The notes under the pieces are model-generated. The model saw nothing but the letters and a program-made list of their open reading frames with translations, did not search any database and was not told the origin of the DNA. A stretch of 64,000 nucleotides of DNA from positions 1 to 64,000 of the forward strand of contig JAHJUE010000015.1 in assembly GCA_018829205.1 (NCBI GenBank), read 5' to 3'. The stretch comes from Bacteroidota bacterium (lineage in GTDB: Bacteria > Bacteroidota > Ignavibacteria > Ignavibacteriales > Melioribacteraceae). This document shows, piece by piece, positions 51,607-62,053 of the stretch (position 1 is its first letter; each line of letters opens with the position of its first letter). The position numbers and the translations under genes were made by a program.

Positions 51607-52461
51607 ATGCTTACGGTTCTTGAAGCGATAAAATTATCAACAGAATATTTGGAAAAAAAAGGAATTGACTCTCCCCGCACTAACGCTGAACTGCTGTTGG
51701 CAGGAGTGCTGGAATGCAAAAGATTGGATTTGTACTTATCCTATGACAGACCTCTTGACGAAACGGAAAAACTTAATTACAGAACTTATATCTCCAAACG
51801 CGGAAACTTCGAACCGCTTCAGTATATTTTAGGCAGCTCGGAATTTTACGGTTTAAAAATTATTGTTGATCCTTCTGTATTAATACCGCGCCCCGAAACT
51901 GAAATACTTATTGAAACAATAATTAATAATTATAAATCCGGGGAAAATATTTCGATTTTGGATATAGGCACTGGAAGCGGGAATATTCCGGTCGCGCTGG
52001 CAAAAAATATAAGCGGCTGTAGGCTGACATCAATCGATATTTCCGGAGAAGCATTAAAAACAGCGGTTTTAAATGCGGAACTTCATGAAATAAAAGACAG
52101 AATTAATTTTCTTAATATGGATGTTTTTAGCAATGAAATTTACAATATAGGCAATTATGATATTCTAGTTTCAAATCCGCCTTACGTAGAAAAAGAAGAG
52201 ATGAAAAATCTTCAGAAAGAAATTGTTAATTATGAACCGTTTAACGCCGTAACCGACGGGGCGGACGGATACAGCTTTTATAGTAGAATTTGCGAAGTCG
52301 CTTCTGAATTATTGAATTTAAACGGCAAATTGTTTTTCGAAATAGGAATCGGGCAGGCGGCCAAGGTCGAAGAAATAATGAAAAGTTATAATTTTACAGA
52401 TATAAAAATAATCAAGGATTATCAGAATATTGACCGCGTAATTTACGGTGAAAGAATATGA
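51607..52461 (+). CDS. prmC: Release factor glutamine methyltransferase PrmC
   Basis: A 284-residue SAM-dependent enzyme that methylates the GGQ Gln of RF1/RF2. The N-terminal helical domain, PRPETEILIE, the SAM loop DIGTGSGN and the catalytic NPPYV are present. It overlaps dtd by 4 nt. Confidence 0.95.
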   Translation: MLTVLEAIKLSTEYLEKKGIDSPRTNAELLLAGVLECKRLDLYLSYDRPLDETEKLNYRTYISKRGNFEPLQYILGSSEFYGLKIIVDPSVLIPRPETEILIETIINNYKSGENISILDIGTGSGNIPVALAKNISGCRLTSIDISGEALKTAVLNAELHEIKDRINFLNMDVFSNEIYNIGNYDILVSNPPYVEKEEMKNLQKEIVNYEPFNAVTDGADGYSFYSRICEVASELLNLNGKLFFEIGIGQAAKVEEIMKSYNFTDIKIIKDYQNIDRVIYGERI

Positions 52462-52907
52462 GGGCATTGGTTCAGAGAGTGAAAGAGGGGGGAGTAGTTA
52501 TTCTTTCCGAAAAATATACTGAATCAATTGGAAAAGGAATGGTGATTCTTCTTGGAGTAACTCACGCCGATACTGCGGATGAAGTGAACTTTGTTGCTGA
52601 TAAATGCTGTAACCTTAGAATATTTGAAGACGATAATGAGAAAATGAATTTGTCATTACACGATATAAACGGAGAAGTATTAATTATTTCACAGTTTACT
52701 TTGTACGGTGACGCGAGAAAAGGAAATAGACCAAGTTTTGTTGATGCGGCTCGGCCCGAAAAAGCTGAAGAATTATATGATATGTTTGTTAATAGAGTTA
52801 AAGAAAATATTGGCCGTCAAAAAGTAAAAACCGGCATATTCGGCGCGATGATGGAAGTTAAAATAATTAATGACGGACCGGTGACAATAATTGTAGAATC
52901 AAAATGA
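52458..52907 (+). CDS. dtd: D-aminoacyl-tRNA deacylase
   Basis: A 149-residue Dtd with MRALVQRVKEGGV, SQFTLYGD, KGNRPSF and the Gly-cis-Pro motif NDGPVTIIVES at the C terminus. It removes D-amino acids from mischarged tRNAs. It is coupled to prmC by a 4-nt overlap. Confidence 0.97.
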   Translation: MRALVQRVKEGGVVILSEKYTESIGKGMVILLGVTHADTADEVNFVADKCCNLRIFEDDNEKMNLSLHDINGEVLIISQFTLYGDARKGNRPSFVDAARPEKAEELYDMFVNRVKENIGRQKVKTGIFGAMMEVKIINDGPVTIIVESK

Positions 52908-52921
52908 GAATTCATAAATAA

Positions 52922-53824
52922 TTGCATTCAACATTATTAATATTTATTGACGGCGTTGGCATTGGTCAAAATGATCCTGCCGTCAATCCTTTCTTTCGGA
53001 ATAAATTTAAAATCTTTTCCGAATATTTTATTGAAACTCCTCATTTGAAAAAACAAAAATTAACAACCGGTAACTCATTTTTATTCCCCGTCGACGCTAA
53101 TTTGGGAGTCGGCGGACTGCCGCAAAGCGGTACAGGGCAAGTTTCCATATTTGCCGGAATTAATGCTCCTAAAATTGCTGGATATCATTTCGGTCCCTAT
53201 CCTCATTCAAAAACAGTCTCTCAGTTGAAAGAAAAAAATATTTTTGTAGAATTTAAAAGAAGAGGATTAAATGTTTGTTTTGCAAATGCGTATCCAAAAA
53301 TATTTTTTGATTATATAAAATCGGGCAGAAAAAGATTAAGCGCCACTTCATTAAGCTGCCTGCTTAGCGGTGTTAAACTTAAAACTCCTTCAGATTTGTG
53401 GAAAGGAATTGCGCTTGGTGCCGATATAAATAATTTCCGGTGGATTGATAAACTAAATTATAACTTACCGCTTATAAAACCGCAGACAGCAGCTAACAGA
53501 TTGTTAAGACTCGCATCGGCAAATCATTTTACACTTTATGAATATTTTTTAACCGATCATTTCGGTCACGGAAGAAATCCCGAAATAATGGAATATTCCT
53601 TAAACATACTTGATGAATTCCTCCTTCACATTTTAAAAAACTTACGTAAAGATACCACCTTAATTATCTGTTCGGATCACGGAAATCTTGAAGATGTATC
53701 GGTTAAGACTCACACAAGAAATCCTGCTCTTACTATTACTTCCGGCAGGAACGCCGAAGAATTATCAAGAAAAATTAAAAAACTATATCATATTAAAAAA
53801 GCTATACTGGATATGTATGAATAA
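52922..53824 (+). CDS. Alkaline-phosphatase-superfamily metalloenzyme
   Basis: 300 residues. The N-terminal IFIDGVGIGQND, a central SGTGQ segment, DHFGHG and the C-terminal ICSDHGN plus HTRNP carry the metal-ligand pattern of the phosphopentomutase/phosphoglycerate-mutase-like branch. The exact reaction is unknown; it could be a mutase or a sulfatase/phosphatase-like enzyme. It starts from TTG. Its end overlaps comEC by 8 nt. Confidence 0.8.
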   Translation: MHSTLLIFIDGVGIGQNDPAVNPFFRNKFKIFSEYFIETPHLKKQKLTTGNSFLFPVDANLGVGGLPQSGTGQVSIFAGINAPKIAGYHFGPYPHSKTVSQLKEKNIFVEFKRRGLNVCFANAYPKIFFDYIKSGRKRLSATSLSCLLSGVKLKTPSDLWKGIALGADINNFRWIDKLNYNLPLIKPQTAANRLLRLASANHFTLYEYFLTDHFGHGRNPEIMEYSLNILDEFLLHILKNLRKDTTLIICSDHGNLEDVSVKTHTRNPALTITSGRNAEELSRKIKKLYHIKKAILDMYE

Positions 53825-56210
53825 ACACCCGCTGATAAATTTTACGGTTCTCTTTATCTGCGGTATTGTATTAAAAAATTATTTAGAATTAAATATTGGT
53901 TTACTGTTTTACGTTTGGGCAGTTCTTATTATTTCGGCATTGATTTTATATAAAATTAAAAATGATGCCGGAATAATTCAGATTCTGTTATTTATAAATA
54001 TAATTCTATGCGGTTATTTTTATTCTTCACTAATTTCTCCTCAAAAAATTTCTTACCCGTTTGAAAATCAAAGATATAAAAACTCCGAAGTAAAAGGCTT
54101 TATTAGCAATATTGAATTAATCAGAAAAGATAAAATTGTTCTGCAAATTGAAACCGATTCGATTAAAACCGGCAAATTCAAAATAAAAAGAAATGTAGTT
54201 CTGCTTTGTAATATTTATGAAAAAAGTAAGAAAAAATTATTGAACGTTTTTAATCAATTATCCGTCGGTAATGAAATAATTCTTAAAGGTAATCTGCAGA
54301 AAGGAAAAGAAGAAAGAAATCCCGGTGAGTTTGATTATCAGAAATATCTTGAAAGCAACGGAATATCTGCGCTCTTTAATTGTTATAAAATTGAAGAACT
54401 GAAAATTATTGGCAATAATAAAGATTTATTAAAGAATTTTATATTTGACATAAGGAAAAATATTGATGCGCAAATAAATAAATATCATAATGAAAATTCA
54501 TCAGCATTATTAAGAGGATTGCTTCTTGCCGATAGAAGCGAGGTTGATTATGAAACCAGGCAGAGCTTTGTTAATGCAGGCGTTATTCATGTTCTTGCTG
54601 TCTCGGGTCTGCATGTTGGGTTTATAATTCTAATATTTTTATTTCTATTCAGCAGGTTAAATATTGTTTTGCGTTATATTTTAACTATTGCGGGACTGAT
54701 ATTATTTTTAGTTGTAACCGGTTCGCCTCCGTCTGTATTTAGAGCTACCTTAATGGCTGCTGTCCTAATTATTTCGGCATTAACAAATAGAAGCTACAAC
54801 AGCATAAATTCAATTTCGCTTGCCGCATTTATTATTTTATTGCTTAATCCCGATGAGATATTTAATCCGGGTTTTCAATTGTCATTTTCTGCCGTGCTTT
54901 CAATAATAATTTTGTATCCTGTTTTTCAAAAATCCGTAAATAAGTATAAAATTAAAAATAAATTTATTAATTACCTGCTGTTGTTTTCTTCCGTATCTAT
55001 TGCTGCGCAGATCGGTACCTTACCTTTTACGCTAATTTATTTTAAGAAATTATCCGTAATTGCTTTATTCGCAAATCTGCTTGTAATACCTGTGATTGGA
55101 TTTATAGTGGGAATCGGGATTTTTACGCTAATTGTCTCAGTAATCTGGAGCTGGGCAGCCATTATTTACGCGGCTGCGAATGATAAAATAATTGAATATT
55201 TGTTCGTCTTTGTAAAATTTACAGGCAACCTGGATATTTCGTATTTGTTAATCCCCGGATTTTCAAAATATGATTCAGTTGTATTTTACATTCTTGTAAT
55301 TGTTGTATATACATATTATAACAAATTTACTTCAGCTTCCGGTAGAATAGTATTTACGCTTTTAATTATAATAAATTTCTTATTGTTTATTTCTTATGAT
55401 AACTATTCAATAATTCCGAAAAATAAACTTCTTGTTGTTGCTGTTGACGTAGGGCAGGGGGACGCGATATTTATAAAATTTCCTAACGATAAAACAGCAT
55501 TAATTGATGCCGGAAACGCGACTGTAAACTTTGATACAGGCGAAAGAATTATTAAACCTTTTTTTCAAAATCTTGGAATAGAAAAGATTGATTACGGGTT
55601 TATTACTCATTTGGATATGGATCATTTGGGAGGTTTTTATTATTTAATTGAAAAAGGTATTGTAAAAAATATTTATAAAACACCATTGGACTCGTCACTT
55701 GATAAAGACATTAAATTGGAAAAATTACTGAAAGAAAAAAATATTAGTATAAATTATTATAAAAATGAAATATTAAGAATCGGCAACTGCCGGATTTATA
55801 TTCTAAATGACACTAACACTCCAATTTATAATTCCTTAAATATTAATGACAAAAGCGGTATATTAAAACTTATTTTTGGAAGCACTTCATTTCTATTTAC
55901 CGGAGATGCCGGTATAAGAACTGAAAAAATGCTGATAAAAGATTTTGATAATTTTTTAGATGCCGATATCTTAAAACTCGGTCATCATGGAAGTAAAACA
56001 AGTTCATCGGAACAGTTTTTACGGATAGTTACACCGGACTATGCAATTGTAAGCGCGGGAATAGATAATAAATTTAAGCATCCGTCACAAGTAGTTGTAG
56101 ATAGACTGATAAATCTTGGTGTAAACATTAAAAGAACCGACATAGAAGGCGCAATAATTATTGAATCTGACGGTAATAAAATTAAATTTATTGACTGGAA
56201 AAATAATTGA
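53817..56210 (+). CDS. comEC: ComEC/Rec2 family DNA-uptake channel
   Basis: 797 residues with the usual three parts: an N-terminal membrane/OB region (1-230), the Competence domain with VLAVSGLHVGFI and VVTGSPPSVFRATLMA, and a C-terminal metallo-beta-lactamase domain with VDVGQGDAIFI, LIDAGN and THLDMDHLGG. It carries single-stranded DNA across the inner membrane in natural transformation. The start is ATG 53817; a frame beginning at 53688 reads out of frame through the preceding gene. Confidence 0.94.
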   Translation: MNKHPLINFTVLFICGIVLKNYLELNIGLLFYVWAVLIISALILYKIKNDAGIIQILLFINIILCGYFYSSLISPQKISYPFENQRYKNSEVKGFISNIELIRKDKIVLQIETDSIKTGKFKIKRNVVLLCNIYEKSKKKLLNVFNQLSVGNEIILKGNLQKGKEERNPGEFDYQKYLESNGISALFNCYKIEELKIIGNNKDLLKNFIFDIRKNIDAQINKYHNENSSALLRGLLLADRSEVDYETRQSFVNAGVIHVLAVSGLHVGFIILIFLFLFSRLNIVLRYILTIAGLILFLVVTGSPPSVFRATLMAAVLIISALTNRSYNSINSISLAAFIILLLNPDEIFNPGFQLSFSAVLSIIILYPVFQKSVNKYKIKNKFINYLLLFSSVSIAAQIGTLPFTLIYFKKLSVIALFANLLVIPVIGFIVGIGIFTLIVSVIWSWAAIIYAAANDKIIEYLFVFVKFTGNLDISYLLIPGFSKYDSVVFYILVIVVYTYYNKFTSASGRIVFTLLIIINFLLFISYDNYSIIPKNKLLVVAVDVGQGDAIFIKFPNDKTALIDAGNATVNFDTGERIIKPFFQNLGIEKIDYGFITHLDMDHLGGFYYLIEKGIVKNIYKTPLDSSLDKDIKLEKLLKEKNISINYYKNEILRIGNCRIYILNDTNTPIYNSLNINDKSGILKLIFGSTSFLFTGDAGIRTEKMLIKDFDNFLDADILKLGHHGSKTSSSEQFLRIVTPDYAIVSAGIDNKFKHPSQVVVDRLINLGVNIKRTDIEGAIIIESDGNKIKFIDWKNN

Positions 56211-56217
56211 TAATTAA

Positions 56218-57234
56218 ATGAATATTGTAAAAGATTTTTCTTTAACAAACTATAATACTTTTCATATTGATGTAAAAGCAGATTATTTCTGTGAAATACA
56301 CTCTCTTGAAGACCTTCAAGAATTATTATCCCATAACATTTTCTTAAATAATAACAGATTAATACTCGGCGGCGGAAGCAATATTTTATTTACATCTGAT
56401 TTCTCCGGGCTAGTTATAAAAAATTCTATTAAAAGTATTGAAGAAATTCATGAAGATGAACACTTTGTATTTGTTAAAGCAGGGGCGGGGGTTATTTGGG
56501 ATGAATTGGTTAATTACTGTGTAAATAAAAATTACGGCGGGATTGAAAATTTAACATATATTCCCGGGACGGTAGGCGCCGCGCCTATTCAAAATATCGG
56601 AGCTTATGGAGCAGAATTAAAGGATGTTTTTTATTCTTTAGAAGGTGTAGTTTTAAAAGAAAATAAGTTAAAAGAATTTTATAAAAAAGATTGTTATTTC
56701 GGGTACCGCAGCAGCATATTCAAAAACGAATATAAAAATAAAATATTTATATCCAGCGTAACTCTTAAATTAAATAAGATACCTAAAATAAATATTGAAT
56801 ACAGCGCATTAAAAGAATCGGCAAAGAATTATAAAACAGAAGAATTAACTGTTGCAAAAATTAGTGAAATAGTAAAAGAAATTAGAAAAAGTAAATTACC
56901 CGATCCTTCGGAATTCGGCAATGCCGGCAGCTTCTTTAAAAATCCGGAAGTTGATAAAGAAACAAAAGAAAGACTTGAAAACGAGTTTGAGGATATTATC
57001 TCTTTCAATACGGATAAAGATATTTATAAAATTCCAGCCGGCTGGCTAATTGAAAAATGCGGTCTTAAAGGATTTAGATTAGGGAATACCGGAACTTATA
57101 AAAAACAGGCACTTGTTATAATAAATTTTAATAACGCGTCGGGTAAAGAAATTTATGAGTTTTCTAATTTTATAAAGGATAAAGTTTATAATAAGTTTCA
57201 AATTGAATTGGAAACGGAAGTAAATGTAGTTTAA
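56218..57234 (+). CDS. murB: UDP-N-acetylenolpyruvoylglucosamine reductase
   Basis: A 338-residue flavoenzyme that completes UDP-MurNAc. YNTFHIDVKAD, LGGGSNILFTSDF (FAD), the YIPGTVGAAPIQNIGAYG loop, YRSSIFKN, and PDPSEFGNAGSFFKNP with the catalytic Ser identify the type I form. It lies 7 nt after comEC. Confidence 0.97.
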   Translation: MNIVKDFSLTNYNTFHIDVKADYFCEIHSLEDLQELLSHNIFLNNNRLILGGGSNILFTSDFSGLVIKNSIKSIEEIHEDEHFVFVKAGAGVIWDELVNYCVNKNYGGIENLTYIPGTVGAAPIQNIGAYGAELKDVFYSLEGVVLKENKLKEFYKKDCYFGYRSSIFKNEYKNKIFISSVTLKLNKIPKINIEYSALKESAKNYKTEELTVAKISEIVKEIRKSKLPDPSEFGNAGSFFKNPEVDKETKERLENEFEDIISFNTDKDIYKIPAGWLIEKCGLKGFRLGNTGTYKKQALVIINFNNASGKEIYEFSNFIKDKVYNKFQIELETEVNVV

Positions 57235-57297
57235 CAGAATATCTTAACTAAATAATTTATTTGTTCGCAACTATTGAATATTATTTTTGGAGAAATC

Positions 57298-58686
57298 ATG
57301 GAAGAAAACAAAAATGTTGATGAAAATCCGGCAAAAGGAATAATAAAAGAATTAACTCAGCCGTTTATTGATTTGGCACATACTTCACGCGCATTATTCG
57401 GACTTAACCTTTCATATGTTTTAGAGGGATTAACTTATTTCGGGGTTGTGGGACTACTTGCAATATTTTTTAACGAATATGTTGGTTTGGATGATATAAG
57501 GGCAGGTAATATGGTCGGATTGCTGACCGGCGGAATAACTTTAGCAATGCTGTTTCTCGGTGCGACTGTTGACTGGATAGGATTAAGAAAAGCATTACTG
57601 GTTGCTTTGTCATCGATGCTTATAGGAAGAATATTATTAACCATATCGCCTCAATTTGGAGCCACAGGAATGTGGGGAGGCGCGCATATTGTTGCAATGC
57701 TTGGAATTCTTGGAATTGTTATTGGATACGGAATTTATCAGCCCGCGGCATATGCCGGTATAAAACAATTAACAACCCCCAAAACCGCCGCTATGGGATA
57801 TGCAATGTTATATTCCCTTATGAATTTAGGCGGATTTTTGCCCGGATTAATATCTCCTCCAATTCGTAAAGCTGCGGGAATACCGGGTGTATTTTGGGTA
57901 TATGTAGTTTTAACAGTAACAGGAATTATTATTGTCGCGGTCGTTATGTCAAAATCGGCAATGAAAAAGGCGCTTGAAAATATTAAAGCCGAAGGAGGAA
58001 ATATTGAAGAAGAGAAAAATGAAATGGATGATATGAGCGCCAAAGAAAAATTAAGATATTATATCAAAAATTTTCCGCTTAGAGATTTAAGATTTCTCTT
58101 TTTTATTTTCGTTCTGATTCCGGTTCAAACATTATTTGCGCATAACTGGCTTACTCTTCCTCAATATACAAGCCGTGCATTTGATGGTTTTGTCGCCGAT
58201 AATTTCGAATTTTTTGTTAACCTGAATCCTATTTTGATTTTTGTACTAACTCCCATGGTAACCGCGCTTACATCCAAAAGAAATACTTATAATATGATGA
58301 TTATCGGTACCTTAGTTATGGCCTCGCCTACATTCATTCTTGCGTTTGGCCCTAACATAAATACGCTTATGGCATATCTGGTTATTATGACAATTGGCGA
58401 AGCAATGTGGCAGCCTAGATTTCTGCAATGGGTGGCTGAAATTGCTCCTAGAAATATGACGGGTATTTATATGGGAATAGGACAGTTTCCTTGGTTCCTT
58501 ACAAAAATTGTGACAAGTTTATATTCAGGATGGTTCTTAATGCAATATTGTTCTGTCGATAAACTTCCGGCAGAGCAAAATACCGAGACTATGTGGCTTA
58601 TTTACGGGTTTATCGCGATAATAAGTCCAATCGGATTATTGCTTGCAAAAGGATGGATGAAGAAAGGATTTAAAGATAAGAATTAA
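57298..58686 (+). CDS. MFS transporter (POT/PTR-like)
   Basis: 462 residues with about 12 helices. The start of the first helix (LNLSYVLEGLTYFGVVGLLAIFF) resembles the proton-dependent oligopeptide transporters and related MFS members, with a large central cytoplasmic loop (about 220-250). The substrate is not readable. ATG 57298 has GGAG 8 nt upstream; an extension to 57274 lacks a ribosome-binding site. Confidence 0.8.
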   Translation: MEENKNVDENPAKGIIKELTQPFIDLAHTSRALFGLNLSYVLEGLTYFGVVGLLAIFFNEYVGLDDIRAGNMVGLLTGGITLAMLFLGATVDWIGLRKALLVALSSMLIGRILLTISPQFGATGMWGGAHIVAMLGILGIVIGYGIYQPAAYAGIKQLTTPKTAAMGYAMLYSLMNLGGFLPGLISPPIRKAAGIPGVFWVYVVLTVTGIIIVAVVMSKSAMKKALENIKAEGGNIEEEKNEMDDMSAKEKLRYYIKNFPLRDLRFLFFIFVLIPVQTLFAHNWLTLPQYTSRAFDGFVADNFEFFVNLNPILIFVLTPMVTALTSKRNTYNMMIIGTLVMASPTFILAFGPNINTLMAYLVIMTIGEAMWQPRFLQWVAEIAPRNMTGIYMGIGQFPWFLTKIVTSLYSGWFLMQYCSVDKLPAEQNTETMWLIYGFIAIISPIGLLLAKGWMKKGFKDKN

Positions 58687-58691
58687 AAATA

Positions 58692-58759
58692 GATTGACTG
58701 ATTGGTTGATTGTAATAATGCAAAATATTATAAACTAACAATCAACCATTCAGCCAATC
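58692..58759. terminator. Long hairpin between convergent genes
   Basis: GATTG-CTGA-TGGTTGATTGT pairs with ACAATCAACCA-TCAG-CAATC: 20 base pairs with two mismatches around a 24-nt loop. It lies between the convergent MFS and ybjQ-like genes and may terminate both. Its GATTG/CAATC words resemble the octamer repeats elsewhere. Confidence 0.6.
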
Positions 58760-58772
58760 ATTCATTTATGTG

Positions 58773-59096
58773 CTAATCTTCCATTACAACCGCGGTACCG
58801 CTCGCAGATACCATAAGCATGCTTCCGCCCTGGCCGATAGTTTCATAATCAAGATCGACAGCTATTACCGCGTTGCCGCCAAGCAGTTTAGCCTGGTCCT
58901 GCATTTCCTGAAGAGCAATTTCTTTTGCCTGTCTTAATTCTCTTTCATATGAAGCGGAACGTCCGCCGACAATATCTCTTATTGAAGCGAAAATATCCTT
59001 AAAAATATTTGCTCCCAATATTGCCTCTCCGGAAACTAATCCGAGATAGACAGTTATTTTTTTCCCTTCAACGTTATTTGTTGTTGTAACCAGCAT
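58773..59096 (-). CDS. YbjQ-family heavy-metal-binding-domain protein
   Basis: A 107-residue protein of the UPF0145/YbjQ family, a small pentamer-forming beta/alpha fold. [31 protein letters not shown] and [14 protein letters not shown] are the family core. Its function is unclear. GGGG precedes the ATG. It lies 52 bp beyond the stop of the AAA ATPase, on the same strand. Confidence 0.92.
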   Translation of the reverse strand: MLVTTTNNVEGKKITVYLGLVSGEAILGANIFKDIFASIRDIVGGRSASYERELRQAKEIALQEMQDQAKLLGGNAVIAVDLDYETIGQGGSMLMVSASGTAVVMED

Positions 59097-59148
59097 TTTA
59101 TCCCCTATGAATGTTAAACTGAAAGCAATTTAACAAAATTTATAAAAA

Positions 59149-60666
59149 TCACATATATTTTTCTTCGTCAAATTCTTCATTGTCATCATCATCAGAATTA
59201 ATTGTAAACATACTGCTTATCATATCCTTAAACTGCAAACCGAATTCTATATGATATTTGCTTAATAACGAATGTTCCGAAAGTCCATGAAGCGCAAATT
59301 CCATTAATAAATATTTTTCGTTTTCTTCTGTATCAGGATGGTATTTTTCAATTAACTCGAACAATCCGGAAATTGACATTAATTTATTTTTATATTCCTG
59401 GTTTGATAGATTATTTAATAAATCCGCAGTATTTCCTTTTGAAAACCAGCTTATAATATCCATATAAGGATTAGGCTCATTCTTCTTTCTTTTGATTTTT
59501 TCGGGACTAGGGAAGTAATGAATAAAATCCTCGCGTATAGCTTTCCCGATTAAAATTTGAGCTACTTTAGCCGGACCTTCCTGTTCTCCTTCATATACCA
59601 GCTCGACTTTTCCTGTAATTGCGGGTATTACACCTGTAAAATCGGAAATCCTAACATCTGTATCTGTTTCATTATTTATTAACATTCTGCGCTCTGCCGT
59701 ACTTATAATATTTTCATAAGCGGAAATTGTTAAGCGGGCAGATACACCGCTTTTGGAATCAACATATTCACTTTCCCTTGCTTTAAATGCAATTTGTTCG
59801 ATCAGATTTGTAATAATATCTGAAATGCGGATATTATCTTTTTGATCATTTGTAAGTTTTGCTTCCTGTTTAGTAATTGATTTTGAAATACTTATTGTTT
59901 TGGGATAATGTGTTAGAATTTGAGAATCAATTCTGTCCTTTAGCGGGGTTACAATGGAACCTCTGTTTGTATAATCTTCCGGGTTTGCGGTAAAAACAAA
60001 TTGTACATCGAGAGGAAGCCTTATTTTGAATCCTCTTATTTGAACATCCTTTTCCTGAAGAATATTAAAAAGAGCTACCTGAATTCTTGCCTGCAAATCG
60101 GGCAGTTCATTAATAGTAAAAATACCTCTATGTGAACGGGGAATAATTCCGAAATGAATTACTCGTTCATCAGAATAGGGGAGTTTAAGAGCCGCCGCTT
60201 TTATCGGGTCAACATCTCCTATCAAATCTGCGATTGTTACATCTGGAGTCGCAAGTTTTTCAGAATATCTTTCATTTCTAAAAACCCAATTTATTGGAGT
60301 ATCGTCCCCTAATTCTTCAATTATATCCTTGCTGTATCTGGAAATAGGATGAAGCGGATCGTCATTAATTTCAGAACCTTCAATTATTGGAATGTATTCA
60401 TCCAATAAATTAACCAATGAGCGCGCGATTTTGGTTTTGGCCTGTCCTCGCAGTCCAAGTAAAATAATATTGTGCCTGGATAGAATAGCTGATTGTATAT
60501 CGGGAATTACGGTATCTTCGTATCCGATAATATCGGCAAATTGTTTCTCTTTTTTTCTAAGAATAGAAATAAGGTTTTCCCTCATTTCATCTTTTATTGA
60601 TCTGTATTTGTATCCGTTCTTTTTTAACTGCGCTAAAGTTTTTATGTTTTCAAAATTTTTAATCAT
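59149..60666 (-). CDS. MoxR/Mg-chelatase-type AAA+ ATPase
   Basis: 505 residues. A Walker A region LGLRGQAKTKIARSL (about 71-85), Walker B-like IFTINELPDL, a sensor region FVFTANPEDYTNRG and the arginine-finger surroundings DRIDSQI place it with Mg-chelatase ChlI/MoxR-type ATPases. It is probably a chaperone-like AAA+ partner for the VWA protein encoded upstream. GGAG lies before ATG. The C-terminal 150 residues are helical and family-specific; the tail is very acidic (NSDDDDNEEFDEE). Confidence 0.85.
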   Translation of the reverse strand: MIKNFENIKTLAQLKKNGYKYRSIKDEMRENLISILRKKEKQFADIIGYEDTVIPDIQSAILSRHNIILLGLRGQAKTKIARSLVNLLDEYIPIIEGSEINDDPLHPISRYSKDIIEELGDDTPINWVFRNERYSEKLATPDVTIADLIGDVDPIKAAALKLPYSDERVIHFGIIPRSHRGIFTINELPDLQARIQVALFNILQEKDVQIRGFKIRLPLDVQFVFTANPEDYTNRGSIVTPLKDRIDSQILTHYPKTISISKSITKQEAKLTNDQKDNIRISDIITNLIEQIAFKARESEYVDSKSGVSARLTISAYENIISTAERRMLINNETDTDVRISDFTGVIPAITGKVELVYEGEQEGPAKVAQILIGKAIREDFIHYFPSPEKIKRKKNEPNPYMDIISWFSKGNTADLLNNLSNQEYKNKLMSISGLFELIEKYHPDTEENEKYLLMEFALHGLSEHSLLSKYHIEFGLQFKDMISSMFTINSDDDDNEEFDEEKYM

Positions 60667-60782
60667 TAAAATCTCCGGTGTAGATTAAATGTTTGTGTTT
60701 TCGTCTTTGTGTCTTTGAGCCTTAGTGGCAAAACAAATTGAAAAATATGGACTAATACATATTCACAAAAAGGCGAATAATT

Positions 60783-61883
60783 TTATTTTACTTTTTTCCT
60801 TCTATTGCGGACGTAATCTTCAAAAAGATATTCCCCCAAACCGTTCAGGCTGCTGTAATATGCCCTGCCGTTATTAGTTTTTGTGAAGTCTCTTACAAAC
60901 TGCTGTAAATACGGATCGCGCGCTATCATAAAGGTTGTGATTGTAATTCCTAATCTCCTGCATTTGGCGGCCTGGTCCAAGGTTTTGTTTATTATTTTCC
61001 TATCAAGTCCGAAGCTGTTCTGATAATAACGCGCGCCTTCTTTTAAGCAGGTAGGTTTACCGTCTGTTATCATAAAAATTTGTTTATTTGATGTTTTTCT
61101 TTTTCTAAGGATATCCATTGAAAGTTCAAGTCCCGCAAAGGTGTTTGTGTGGTACGGACCAACTTGAAGATATGGAAGATCCTTAATTTCAATTGGCCAT
61201 GCATCGTTCCCGAAAACAATAATATCTAAAGTATCATTTTTATATTGTGTAGTAATTAATTCGGCCAAAGCCATTGCTACATTTTTAGCCGGAGTTATTC
61301 TGTCTTCGCCGTATAAAATCATTGAGTGTGAAATATCAATCATTAACACAGTTGAAGTATTGGTTTTATATTCACGTTCTTCTACCTCAAGATCATCTTC
61401 GGTAAGTTTAAAATCATTTAAACCGTGGGATATCTGAGCGTTTTTTATGGAGGAAGTCATATCTATTTGATCTAATGCATCGCCGAACAAATAATCTCTT
61501 CTATCCGCGGTTTTTTCATCCCCGAATCCTGAAAAGGGCGTAGGGTGATTTCCTTTACCGGTTTTCTTTAACTTATTAAATATCTCTTCCAAGGCGCGCT
61601 TACGAATTGTCTGTTCAGATTTGGCGGTCATATTTAAAGAATTAGGATTATTCTGATCTTCTTTTAAATATCCGTTTCTTTTTAAGTCTTCAATAAAATC
61701 TCCGATTCCGTAATCATTCCCTGTTAGATTATACTTTACGTCAAGTTCATTTAATATATTAATTGCCTGAGAAACATCTCCGGAGGTAATATTTAATATC
61801 TGCATAAATAAATTCAATAATTGCTGGAATTCGTATTTTCCCGCAGGGTCGGGCTTAAACTCGCTGAATCTATATCCAATCAT
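60783..61883 (-). CDS. VWA-domain protein partner of the MoxR-type ATPase
   Basis: 366 residues. The C-terminal half (about 173-350) is a von Willebrand A domain with MIDISHSMILYGEDR, i.e. a complete D-x-S-x-S MIDAS, a later TDG (MITDGKPTC) and a typical closing strand. The N-terminal half is helical and charged. MoxR-VWA pairs act in metal insertion, complex assembly or stress responses; nothing nearby identifies the client. First gene of a minus-strand group with the ATPase and YbjQ protein. Confidence 0.87.
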   Translation of the reverse strand: MIGYRFSEFKPDPAGKYEFQQLLNLFMQILNITSGDVSQAINILNELDVKYNLTGNDYGIGDFIEDLKRNGYLKEDQNNPNSLNMTAKSEQTIRKRALEEIFNKLKKTGKGNHPTPFSGFGDEKTADRRDYLFGDALDQIDMTSSIKNAQISHGLNDFKLTEDDLEVEEREYKTNTSTVLMIDISHSMILYGEDRITPAKNVAMALAELITTQYKNDTLDIIVFGNDAWPIEIKDLPYLQVGPYHTNTFAGLELSMDILRKRKTSNKQIFMITDGKPTCLKEGARYYQNSFGLDRKIINKTLDQAAKCRRLGITITTFMIARDPYLQQFVRDFTKTNNGRAYYSSLNGLGEYLFEDYVRNRRKKVK

Positions 61884-62053
61884 AATATTGTCTTTCTCTT
61901 TGTTCTATATAACAATTATTATTGAAATAAGTTCTAATATCTTATTAACAAAATAAATTTATTATTAGAAAAATCAATCTCTCTATATTATAAATAAATG
62001 AATAAATTTCATTAAATTAAGTAACAAAATTTACACTATCTAAAAGTATTCTC

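Noticed and set aside
53688-53816. 43-codon N-terminal extension of ComEC
   Set aside because: It lies within the metalloenzyme gene in another frame; ATG 53817 gives the normal ComEC start.
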